Source: Coffea arabica (taxonomy: Eukaryota > Streptophyta > Magnoliopsida > Gentianales > Rubiaceae). From it: a stretch of DNA of 64,000 nt. A program made the translations under genes and the position numbers. Under the pieces are notes generated by a model. It did not search any database, was not told the origin of the DNA, and saw only the letters and a program-made list of their open reading frames with translations. Location of the stretch: the NCBI RefSeq assembly GCF_036785885.1, contig NC_092317.1:6884501-6948500 (forward strand). The letters run 5' to 3'. Every line of letters begins with the position of its first letter. The stretch's first letter is position 1. Of this stretch, positions 55,467 through 64,000 are shown piece after piece.

Positions 55467-55799
55467 TTTTTTATAATAAAATGGAAGAATTTTATTAATA
55501 ACACTTATTCAACTAAGAATTTGAAAAGCCAAACATGCATTTCGCTATTATTCAAAGTAAACACGGGAGAAGTCAAGCATAAGCAAAGTATACGGTGAGA
55601 AACAAGCACGCGTCAACCAGCTGAAAAATAAAGATCACCACAGATCACGGCCAAACAGAGAATTCACATAATATGATGAAGAAAGAGATTGTCTATCCTA
55701 AATTGGCTTAGTTTGTACTTTGAGCAAAGGCAAACCTTGCCTCCGTATTTTCTTTATGCAAGCTCATAAGCCAGAACAACCAGCTTAAGTCAAGCAATG
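55467..55799. other. LINE-like stub and RLK-D upstream region
   Basis: TTTTTTATAATAAAATGGAA at 55467-55486 and the AT-rich bases to about 55502 look like the reverse complement of a plant LINE 3' tail. The sequence TTCAACTAAGAATTT then repeats the bases before the T-run at 52660-52672. From there to the ATG it matches the RLK-A and RLK-B leaders (CCAAACAGAGAATTCACATA). This matches RLK promoter DNA but drives only a pseudogene. Confidence 0.55.
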
Positions 55800-56817
55800 A
55801 TGGTTGTAGAGCAGAGATTATGTTTTGCCTTTTTTCTTGCTAGTCTGCTTCTGTCGTCCTCATCATCTCTGAATGGTCCGAAAAGGAAATTATATTTCAA
55901 CTGCCCATCTTCCCGCTTCGTTGATTAACCATGCATCTGGGGCCGTGTTGCTCATTGGCACGGGTACAGTGGTTGCGCCTGATGGGCATTTAAAGGTATG
56001 CCAGTGGGGAACCATGGGATTTACGGAGGTAATTGATCTTTTGAACACATATGCCGATGATTGTGGATACCCTATGGTGTGTGGCAACTATGGGGTCTGT
56101 ACGAAGAGGCAATGTGGTTGTATTGAAGCAACAAATGCCCACGAGAGCCAAATAAATTTCAGACAACCAGAACTTGGATGTTCTCTGCTCACTCCAATTT
56201 CTAGTGATCACGTCCACGATCATAGTCTTTGGAGCTAAAGAATGCATCATACTTTGCATTTCAAACTAGTTTTGCAGTTAGAAGTGGCTTGGACCAAATG
56301 CAGACCATCATGGAGGAGTGCAAAAGTAGGTGTCTAAGTAACTGTTCATGCAAAGCAGCTGTGTTTTCCTATACAGATCCGTGGCTTAAACATTTAAGAA
56401 GCAACGGAAGTTGCTTATTGCTAAATGAAGTTTTCCTATTATTACCAATGAGAATTTTGGCGGATCAGCTTATAACACAACTCTTCTTGTTAAGGCACAA
56501 AATGCTTCTGTCAAAGCATCAAGGCATAAAACAGTTATACTGGCCTCTACATTTGGGGCCTTTTTTTTTGGGGTGATATGCGTTTAATCGGCTCTTGCCT
56601 GGTTCTTTTAAGCAAAACTTTCAGGGTATCCGAAGAAATAGAGGGGGAATTTTTGAACAAGGTATCAGGAATGCCTGCAAGATATTCTCATGAGAACTTG
56701 AAAGCAATGTCAGAAAATTTTTAGCAAAAAACTTGGGGAAGGTGGATTTGGTTCTGTTTATGAAGAGGCACGAAGTAATGGCACGAAGATAAAAGTCAAG
56801 TGTCTTGATGGTTTGTC
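55800..56817 (+). pseudogene. Broken SD2-5 receptor kinase (RLK-D)
   Basis: The start MVVEQRL and the signal peptide are present, but a frameshift follows within the first 30 codons. At about 55950 the sequence jumps from the N-terminal segment straight to PDGHLKVCQWG, deleting most of the lectin domain; RLK-C has the same junction. The EGF-like (VCGNYGVCTKRQCGC), PAN-like (CKSRCLSNCSCKAAV), transmembrane and early kinase parts (LGEGGFGSVYE) follow in changing frames. Homology ends in the kinase N-lobe near VKCLDG. Short repeated scraps of the same region fill 56818-56880. Confidence 0.88.
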
Positions 56818-57000
56818 TTGATAGCGGTCAAGCAATCGTTTATGAAGGGGCACTATTGTTTGTCTTGATGGTTTGCCTGCCAAACAAGACCTTAATTTCA
56901 GAAGGCTGATCATAATTCGATAACTCTTGGGCAATATTTAACAAAATTTTATGAGCCACTCACTCTATTATTAATCATCCTAGTGCAAGAGTACTTCAAA
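56818..57000. other. Junction DNA and spacer before Hel-2
   Basis: From about 56895 it matches 24720-24825, the RLK-B upstream spacer, and ends at the Helitron target A. Confidence 0.55.
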
Positions 57001-59238
57001 TCTCTATATCTATATGTATTCAGGAAGGGATTTTTAGCAGAAACCCTCTCAATGCCTTCTAAACTTGTCATACTTTTTTCTAGATTTTTGTATTTATTTT
57101 AATACATAAAAAAGTAGTGGGTTATAACCCACCTTATCACCAATCAATATTCCCACTATCCCACTATCACCTTATCACCAATCAATGTTCCCACTATCTC
57201 ACTCCCACTATCCCACTATCTTAACTCATATTTTTGTATTTATTTTAATACATAAAAAAGTAGTGGGTTATAACCCACCTTATCACCAATCAATATTCCC
57301 ACTATCCCACTATCACCTTATCACCAATCAATATTCCCACTATATCACTCCCACTATCCCACTATCTTAACTCATCCTACAATTACTCCTACAAATTCTT
57401 CTTTTACTGATCGATTTAATTAACTTATCGAATTAATTCCCTCACCCTTTCTCTCAGTTTCTTATTTGTTTTGGGTTCTCTATTGATTTTATAAATGTAT
57501 TGATTTTGTTTCTTTTGTGAGCAGTAGTGGAAGATATTATGTGCAGAGACTCCAGCAGAAATCAACCTTCTTGCGGCCGGCTTAATTTTCCAGGTCAGTC
57601 CCCTCTGCCTTTTAAGTATGTTTTGCTTTTGCTTTGTTTTTTGTCATGAATGATATTGCATTGATTTTCTGATCATCCATTATTTCTGAAAATTTTTTAC
57701 AAAATCTTATGAATGGTTGTTTGCTTATTGTTACACTGTAAAGTAAAGATAAAAAGGTATTGTTTGCTTATATAATTGCGGATGGTATAGGTTCATGATT
57801 GAGGGTTCTACTATTTCTAACATAAATTGTATATTATAAAAATTTATTTGTTTGTATTACTGAAATTATTTTAATTATTTTTTATTGCACATTTATCACA
57901 TAAAATAGGTGTTACGATAGTTATTTTCATAATTTTATTCCAAAAATGATCGTGCATGAAATTAAAAAAAAAGATTTTTTGATAATTAAAAAAAATAATT
58001 AAAAATGGTTTATAATTGGAGAAAAACAATCCAGATACTACTAATAACTAAGGCACTATACGCCCATTATTAAAATTGGATTAATTTTTAATTTCGTCAG
58101 AAATCCTTTTGGCAAAATTGCATTCTAGCCTTTCTTTTTTTTATCAACAATGACAATTACAACTACGTGATTCATCTATCTAGCAACAGCACAATTCAAC
58201 TCATGGAATAAATAGTTCATTGCTTAAAGTACTTAAACAAAAGGTTAGAGCCAAGTCCTACTTAACACCTGCAAGTAATATATTACAATTAGAAAAAAGA
58301 AAATGATTCAAGAGGAGCAAAAAACTCACCAAGCCCCTGACATATGTGCAATCGTCAAGGCACTTTTGAGCATTTAAAACTGCATTCCTTAGTTCAGGTA
58401 ACCACTTCTCTGTAATTGTTTTCATTTGATTACAATGCAATTCTATTAAATTCTATTGATGCTATTTCTATATTAATTATTGTATTTTTTTTGTTAACAG
58501 TTCTCATACAATGTATCACTATTTACACATAAAATAAATACATAAACTATTGATTTTTAATTTAATATATATTTTATTTCTAGATCAAAGAAATGAAAAA
58601 TCTAACTGTCCTCAAGATCGCCAGGCATCCACATCACCAATGATTTTGCGTGATCATGATAAATATACAGTTTCTTATATCGTCATACTCATCTTACATA
58701 CACATTTTTTGGCTGCACTATCTTGCTAAATCAACTATAGATACAATACAATACAATTGTATTACAATTGTTCGATTACAATACAATTGTATTACATTCT
58801 ATTGATGCTATTTATAGACAACTTAGCAATTTTATAGATTAGCAATTTATTTTATTTTATAGATTACCAATTACTACATGCACCAAAATATTTTTATATA
58901 GGGATTACTTCATTAACTATGGGTGCTAATAACAATTCAATTGGTGCGTATTTTTCATTTGATTACAACACAATTGTATTAAATTCTATTGATGCTATTC
59001 TATATTAACTATTGTATTTTTTTGTTAACAATTCTCATACAATGATAAAAAAAATTCTCATACAACCGAAAAAAGACGGTTCTTGAATGATATATACATT
59101 CTATTATATTTCAAACTATTGTTAAACAGATATTATATTTTAATTTTATTGGTAAAATTTTTTCGCCTTTATTTGTTCACCATTTTATTTTTTTTCCAAT
59201 AATGTCAGCACCGTGCATAGCACGGGTATTCCCACTAG
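57001..59238 (+). mobile_element. Non-autonomous Helitron (Hel-2)
   Basis: It starts TCTCTATATCTATATG and ends with the hairpin CCGTGCATAGCACGG followed by GTATTCCCACTAG. It is inserted exactly between A and T without target duplication. The empty site is preserved at 24824-24825 (TTCAAA/TGTTGTTGTATG). About 57380-58000 matches Hel-3 (63050-63655), including the conserved segment GTGGAAGATATTATGTGCAG. The first Hel-3 exon and the RPA-like exon are absent, so this is an internally deleted relative. A palindrome GTGGGTTATAACCCAC lies near each copy of the subterminal repeat. Confidence 0.88.
57087..57370. repeat. Tandem duplication of about 142 bases in Hel-2
   Basis: The segment beginning TTTTTGTATTTATTTTAATA and containing GTGGGTTATAACCCACC and repeated CACCAATCAATATTCCCACT occurs twice in succession; Hel-3 has it once (62193-62330). 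Confidence 0.75.
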
Positions 59239-59319
59239 TGTTGTTGTATGCTTGCTGCCACTGGTATTAAAAGTAATGAAATTGTATTACTTTTCATTGT
59301 TCAAAAATGTTGATTGCCT

Positions 59320-60522
59320 CAATGTTTTCAGAATCGGACTGGACAGGCCGGTTCGACCGGTCCGACCGCGAACCGGCCATGCTACCGGTCTGGTCCAATA
59401 TCAAACCCGGATGGTAATGGAAACCCGCTACAAACCGCGCGAACCGCTAAAACCCGTATGAACCGCGAACCGGCGGTTCTCAAATTTTCAAACAATATAA
59501 CCTCAAATTCAAAATAATAGCAAGAATGGAGACCGGAGACTGCCAGATTCGAACTCGGGTCTCTGAGCCAACAATAAGGTATGTTGCCACTACACCATAG
59601 CCCAAGGACGAGGTCTTGTTGTGTAGAATTATACTTAACTAAAAAATAAAATCAAATTAAATAAAAAACCCTAGCATTAAGAAAGTGCAGACGACACATT
59701 TCATTTCAATTTCACTTTCTCCGTTTCTCACTCTCGGCTTCTCCAGTTCGCATCTTGATTTTTTTTAAAAAAAAAAATTTTCTTCATATTTCAAATACTT
59801 ATATTTTTTTTTCATTTTTCTTACAAAATCTCATCCTCTCATGGCTCTTTCTTTTTAATTTTCAACTCTCTCTCTCTCTCGCTATCCTCTTTTCTTTTGT
59901 CACTCCCTTTTTAATCAAACCTGTTTATTTTTAATTTATTGATGTTTTCTTCCATCTTTTAATTTTGTTTTTGTCCATTAAATTGAAAAAAGTTAAAAAA
60001 GAATTATTTTTCTTTAACCCAAATTATTTAATGTCACAACCACTCACTTTTATCTCATTTTTTGTTTCTTATTAAGTTTATATTTTTATTTTCGATTCTC
60101 TTGACTTCCTTCGAACTCCAAACTTTCTTTTTTAAATTGCAATCTCTAAATCCCAAAGCGTAAATTAAAATTTAAGTTCACAATGTCTAAATTCTCATAG
60201 ACGTGAATTTTGCATAATTTCAAAATATTGTGATATTTTTGGATTAGATTTAGATATAATTGAAATTGAAATGAAATTTATTTGTTTTAACTTATAATTT
60301 AAAATTTTTATTTTTAAAAATCCAAGTTATTAAAAAATAGTAAACTTTTCATCATATAAAGTATTAAATTAGTCCATTACATGTCTTATTTTGTGCATAT
60401 ATATATTTATATAAATTATTTTTTAAAAAATTTATTGAACCGGGGTTGAACCGGTCCGACCGATTGAACTTCGATCCTTTCACTTCACCGGTTCAATTAA
60501 CGGTCCAGTTTTTAAAACATTG
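59320..60522. mobile_element. Non-autonomous hAT element
   Basis: It begins CAATGTTTTCAGAATCGG and ends CCAGTTTTTAAAACATTG, with GGTTCGACCGGTCCGACCG-type subterminal arms at both ends. A perfect 8-base duplication GATTGCCT flanks it (59312-59319 and 60523-60530). The empty site is intact at 24899-24906. No transposase. It contains a tRNA-like segment on the minus strand. Confidence 0.88.
59535..59605 (-). other. tRNA-like segment inside the hAT element
   Basis: On the minus strand the sequence runs GGGCTATGGTGTAGTGGCAA (A box TGGTGTAGTGG) and, about 35 bases later, GAGTTCGAATC (B box). Spacing fits a tRNA or SINE head, and the 5' strand GGGCTATGG resembles tRNA starts. No proper acceptor stem closes, so a functional tRNA is unlikely. 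It could drive pol III transcription of part of the element. Confidence 0.45.
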
Positions 60523-60909
60523 GATTGCCTTGGCATTTGTAATTTGCAATTTGGACAAACTTAGAGGACACTGTGCACTTTCCACGTAGAATACAAGAAA
60601 TAAATCTTACTATCGGTGTTAGTTAGCCTCCTCTATCAATAATTGTTGGGGCTGACTGTGACTGGTGCCATGGGATTTTCCTTCAAACACGCATTATTAC
60701 TTATTATAGTTATTCTTTTCCCTGTCCTCATATAAATCAAAGTCTACAAGAAAATTAAAGAAAAGAGGGATTTCTTTGAAGTTTGTGTTCATCCATACAT
60801 TTCTGAGAAAAGAAGAAAAAAATGTGCCTTAACAGTATGCTCTATAAAGGTCTAGTCAAAGTCATTACATGGGAAACAAGGTAGTCCGCTAGTCAAAGTA
60901 CTGGCAACT
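60523..60909. other. RLK-E upstream spacer
   Basis: 60523-60825 continues the match to 24899-25235. The remainder to 60909 is unique AT-rich DNA joined to the receptor scrap. No gene. Confidence 0.5.
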
Positions 60910-61064
60910 TTTTTTCTTGCTAGTCTGCTTCTGTCTTCCTTCTCATCTCTGAATGCCCAAAAAGGAAATTATAATTGAACTGCCTGTCTTCTTGCTTCGT
61001 GGATCAACCAGGCCTCGAAGTCCCAGGAGATCAATGGCACGGATGAGAAAACAGTGTTAGTGTT
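60910..61064 (+). pseudogene. Receptor kinase scrap (RLK-E)
   Basis: About 155 bases match the RLK-B N-terminus: the signal peptide (FFLASLLLSSFSSLNAQKGN), then the equivalent of LPASWINQASKSQEINGTDE. A TGA replaces the Ser codon in YNST, and the start codon is missing. It is cut at 61065 by a TIR element. Closest to RLK-B, unlike RLK-C and RLK-D. Confidence 0.8.
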
Positions 61065-62109
61065 GGATCGTGCTACAGTGATGACAAGTTATCTCACGAA
61101 ATACTAAAATAATACTAGTTGCCGGTAGTTGTTTAAGTTACCCACCTTTAGGACAATTTTGATCATTTAGGGTCTTTTCTGATTCCATTAAAATAATAAT
61201 TATAAATTCCATATAAGTTTTTTAATTAAAATGGTAAGTTTGTTCACTAAACTAGTAGTAACTTAATCATTCATCAAATTTACCAATTTATTTGTAAAAC
61301 ATACCTTTTTTTTAACAAAAGCTTACCGTTATTTGAATTAAACTTAGAAATTATAATTGCTGCAACTTTCATAAGTAAAATGGTAAGTTTGTAAAATAAA
61401 GTAGTAAGTTTGGACAATTCATTAATTTACCATTTTATTTGTAAAAACTAAAACTTACCATTATTTCAATCAAACTTATTAGTTATAATTGTTGTAACTT
61501 TTTTAAGGAAAATGATGATATGTTTGTGAAATAAAGTAGTAAGTTTGAACAATTCACCAATTTACCATTTTATTTGTAATACTTATCATTATTTGAGTTA
61601 AACTTACTAATTATAATTGTTGTAACTTTCTCAAGTAAAATGGTAAGTTTGTGAAATATAGTACTAAGTTTGGACAATTCTCCAATTTACCATTTTATTT
61701 GTAAAACTTACCATTTTTAAACAAAAACTTACCATTATTTGAATTAGACTTACTAATTATAATTGTTGTAACTTTCTTAAGTACAATGGTAAATTTGTGA
61801 AATAAAGTAGTAAATTTGAACAATTCACCAATTTACCATTTTATTTCTAAAACTTATCATTTTTGAACAAAAACTTGCCATTATTTGAATTAAACTTACT
61901 AATTATAAAGTACTAAGCTTCGTTGGAGAAGTAGTAATGTTCGGTATTTAAAGAGTAAATTTCATATTACACTTATAACTTACCAATTTTATTACCAAAG
62001 TTACCATATTACCACCCGATGTTACTTTGAATATTGGTAACCTGAATGAATAGTTGTATAATTGTCATTAAAGATACTAATCTTGGATGTGGGGACCACT
62101 ATTAACCAA
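61065..62109. mobile_element. TIR element with internal minisatellite, right end displaced
   Basis: The left end is GGATCGTGCTACAGTGATGAC. The interior carries five degenerate tandem units, then the unique part also found at 42860-43045. The right end is not reached here: at 62109 Hel-3 interrupts it after AACCAA, where the 43.0 kb copy continues TTGTATGAG. Confidence 0.65.
61280..61940. repeat. Tandem repeats of about 125-147 bases
   Basis: The marker TTACCATTTTATTTGTAA recurs at about 61280, 61427, 61562, 61687 and 61832. Each unit also has TTATTTGAATTAAACTTACT and GTTGTAACTTTCTTAAGTA-like segments. The copy at 42584 has two units. Confidence 0.75.
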
Positions 62110-62719
62110 TCTATATCTATATGTATTCAGGAAGGGATTTTTAGCAGAAACCCTCTCAATACCTTCTAAACTTGTCATACTTTTTTCTAGATTTTTGTAT
62201 TTATTTTAATACATAAAAAAGTAGTGGGTTATAACCCACCTTATCACCAATCAATATTCCCACTATCCCACTATCACCTTATCACCAATCAATATTCCCA
62301 CTATCCCACTATCTTAACTCATCCTACAACCACTCTTACAAATTCTCCCACGTTTCCCACTCCAATTAAGAGTCCACTCCAACTATCTCTTAATGACTCT
62401 TTTTTTTTTTAATTCAAAATTGCGTCTTCACATAACACAGGAAAATACCTGAAAGTTATCCCATCCTGGTACCAGAACTCCGGTGCTCTTCTTAGTACGC
62501 ATCATACTTTTTTTCTTGAACCTTCGGCAAACATCATGAAGCCAGCGGTGACGACCTTTCAGTAAGTGACCCTGCTCATTTAGCTATTGATTAGTATTAT
62601 TGTGTTTTTTCACCTTTGCCCCACTTATCTGCTGTCCCAAATTCAAGTTGTCCTATTATTTAATATATTAAAATTTTTCACTCAAAATTTGTAGGGAACC
62701 CATCTAAAGTTTCCTCACC

Positions 62720-63243
62720 ATGGAATATGTCCGCCTACAAGCATTTCAACAACAACTAGATTTCAAACTCACAAGATTGCAAAGGAGGAAATATTTGCTT
62801 AGAAAACGAAACATACACCGCAACGATTCCACACACCAGTTGGAAAAGCTTCAACAAGTTTGCGCTGACGAAAGAGAAATCTCAAATCAAATCCGAAGGA
62901 CAAAATCCAGGCTACACCGATTAAAACGTCGTTCGCATCAAATTAAAAATTCCGGTACCGTATTTTCTTTAAATATTATTCCCCATATTGTAATTTTTTT
63001 ATTTTCGATTATTTTCAATAATATAATATGTCTATAATTTTTTTCCAACCCTTTTACTGATCGACTTAATTAACTTATCGAGTTAATTCCCTCACCCTCT
63101 CTCTCAATTTCTTATTTGTTTTGGGTTCTCTGTTGATTTTGTGAATGTATTGATTTTGTTTCTTTTGTAAGCAGTAGTGGAAGATATTATGTGCAGAGAC
63201 TCCAGCAGAAATCAATCTTCTTGCGGCCGGCTTAATTTTCCAG
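62720..63243 (+). CDS. Helitron-borne protein of unknown function, first two exons
   Basis: The ATG has a good context (CACCATGG). Exon 62720-62954 encodes a highly basic, helical, probably coiled-coil segment (MEYVRLQAFQQQLDFKLTRL to RRTKSRLHRLKRRSHQIKNS). A GT donor at 62955 and an acceptor AG at 63173-63174 join it in frame to 63175-63243, encoding VEDIMCRDSSRNQSSCGRLN, followed by another GT donor. The second exon is well kept in Hel-2 (about 57527-57595), which suggests selection or recent shared origin. I do not recognise the family. It may be the 5' part of the RPA-like gene. Confidence 0.5.
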
Positions 63244-63687
63244 GTCGATCCCTTCTGCCTTTTAAGTATGTTTTGCTTTTGCTTTGCTTTTTGTCATGAA
63301 TGATATTGCATTGATTTTCTGATCATCCATTATTTCTGAAAAATTTTTACAAAATCCTAGGAACGGTTATTTGCTTATTGTTACACTGTAAAGCAAAGAT
63401 AAAAAGGTATTGCTTGCTTATATAATTGCGGATGGTATAGGTTCATGATTGAGGGTTTTACTATTTCTAACATAAATTGTATATTATAAAAATTTATTTG
63501 TTTGTATTACTGAAATTTTTTAAATTTTTTTTATTGCACATTTATCACATAAAATAGGTGTTACGATAGTTATTTTCATAATTTTATTCCAAAAATGATC
63601 GTGCATGAAATAAAAAAAGATTTTTTGATAATTAAAAAAAATAATTAAAAATGATTTAAATATTTTCGAATACTTGCTTACATTCAG

Positions 63688-63947
63688 AGTATTAACATAG
63701 AAAATATGTTCTACGAGCTATGCAAAAATTGTGGACAGCTATGTGAAGGTCATTTTTCAAAGACTGTGTGTATGCATTGTAATGACGTGGTTGACACTGT
63801 TATTAGGTAATTAATTTCATGTATACTTAACTTCAATATATTTTTTTGTATTGCATATAATATTTTATTTGTCAAACAGGTACAACGTTAACATACAAAT
63901 CAGAGATTCCAGTGATAATATGCATCTTAATCTACAAGACAGACATG
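63688..63947 (+). CDS. RPA70-like zinc-finger/OB-fold exons of the Helitron, partial
   Basis: Exon 63688-63806 encodes SINIENMFYELCKNCGQLCE then GHFSKTVCMHCNDVVDTVIR. The pattern CxxCx(n)CxxC resembles the zinc ribbon of the RPA1 DBD-C domain. A GT-AG intron leads to 63880-63947, encoding YNVNIQIRDSSDNMHLNLQD, the following OB-fold strands (RPA1 has RYxxxxxVxDxTG). RPA1 binds single-stranded DNA; Helitron versions probably assist rolling-circle replication. Splice sites and frame are open as far as the window shows. No larger RPA part is seen in the window. Confidence 0.62.
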
Positions 63948-64000
63948 TATGATTTGTATTTGATTGTGATGCTTCTTATCTCAGGACATTACAAAGGAAT

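Larger units (their letters stand above)
62110..64000 (+). mobile_element. Helitron (Hel-3), left part, runs off the window
   Basis: It starts TCTATATCTATATGTATTC after an A, inside the TIR element at 61065. It shares its 5' end and 63050-63655 with Hel-2. Unlike Hel-2 it keeps a two-exon open frame (62720-63243) and an RPA-like zinc-finger exon pair (63688-63947). RPA-like genes are carried by autonomous plant Helitrons, so the RepHel gene may lie beyond the window. Confidence 0.8.

Noticed and set aside
61200-61940. Regularly spaced repeats resembling a CRISPR array
   Set aside because: Units are about 140 bases, degenerate, without unique spacers, within a plant transposon; this is a minisatellite.

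Overview
The window is nuclear DNA of a dicot plant. Host genes have GT-AG introns, upstream TATA boxes and AT-rich spacers. The mobile elements are plant types: Helitrons, Mutator-like (MULE) and hAT elements, and a Ty3-type solo LTR. The proteins resemble asterid miraculin-like inhibitors; Rubiaceae (coffee) is my guess, with low confidence. Every host gene I recognise lies on the plus strand.

Layout. The 3' half of an SBT2-type subtilase gene occupies 1706-3926. The rest is a gene cluster built by repeated duplication of one module: one or two Kunitz-type (miraculin-like) inhibitor genes, a conserved spacer, then a single-exon G-type lectin receptor kinase of the SD2-5 type. Module 1 is KTI-1 (5108-5725) and RLK-A (6915-9380). 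Module 2 is KTI-2 (11970-12599), frameshifted KTI-3 (21829-22466) and RLK-B (26173-28644). Module 3 is KTI-4 (32423-33046), KTI-5 (34335-34973) and a broken RLK-C (42473-44087). Module 4 is KTI-6 (46845-47468), KTI-7 (49814-50452) and a broken RLK-D (55800-56817). A fifth receptor scrap, RLK-E, lies at 60910-61064. KTI-2/4/6 form one subtype and KTI-3/5/7 another, so an ancestral pair was copied as a unit.

Mobile DNA makes up much of the window, and the duplicated modules act as natural empty-site controls, so many ends can be read to the base. A 7.7 kb Helitron (13134-20882) carries exon fragments of at least four host genes: DUF707, UXT/prefoldin, BUB3 and a B3-domain gene. One long-TIR MULE (40160-41667) holds a U-box kinase fragment and another (52682-54122) a CYP81-like P450 fragment. 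Five copies of a further MULE family, several hAT elements, a solo LTR (36436-39886), and a Helitron at the right edge with an RPA-like zinc-finger exon complete the picture.

Function. Kunitz inhibitors and lectin receptor kinases are both typical of defence against herbivores and pathogens. The sequence shows that the two families were amplified together here; that they act together is inference. Two receptors (A, B) and six inhibitors look intact. KTI-5 and KTI-7 sit in blocks of about 1.27 kb that look identical, while their neighbours KTI-4 and KTI-6 differ at about 19 of 207 residues, which points to recent gene conversion.
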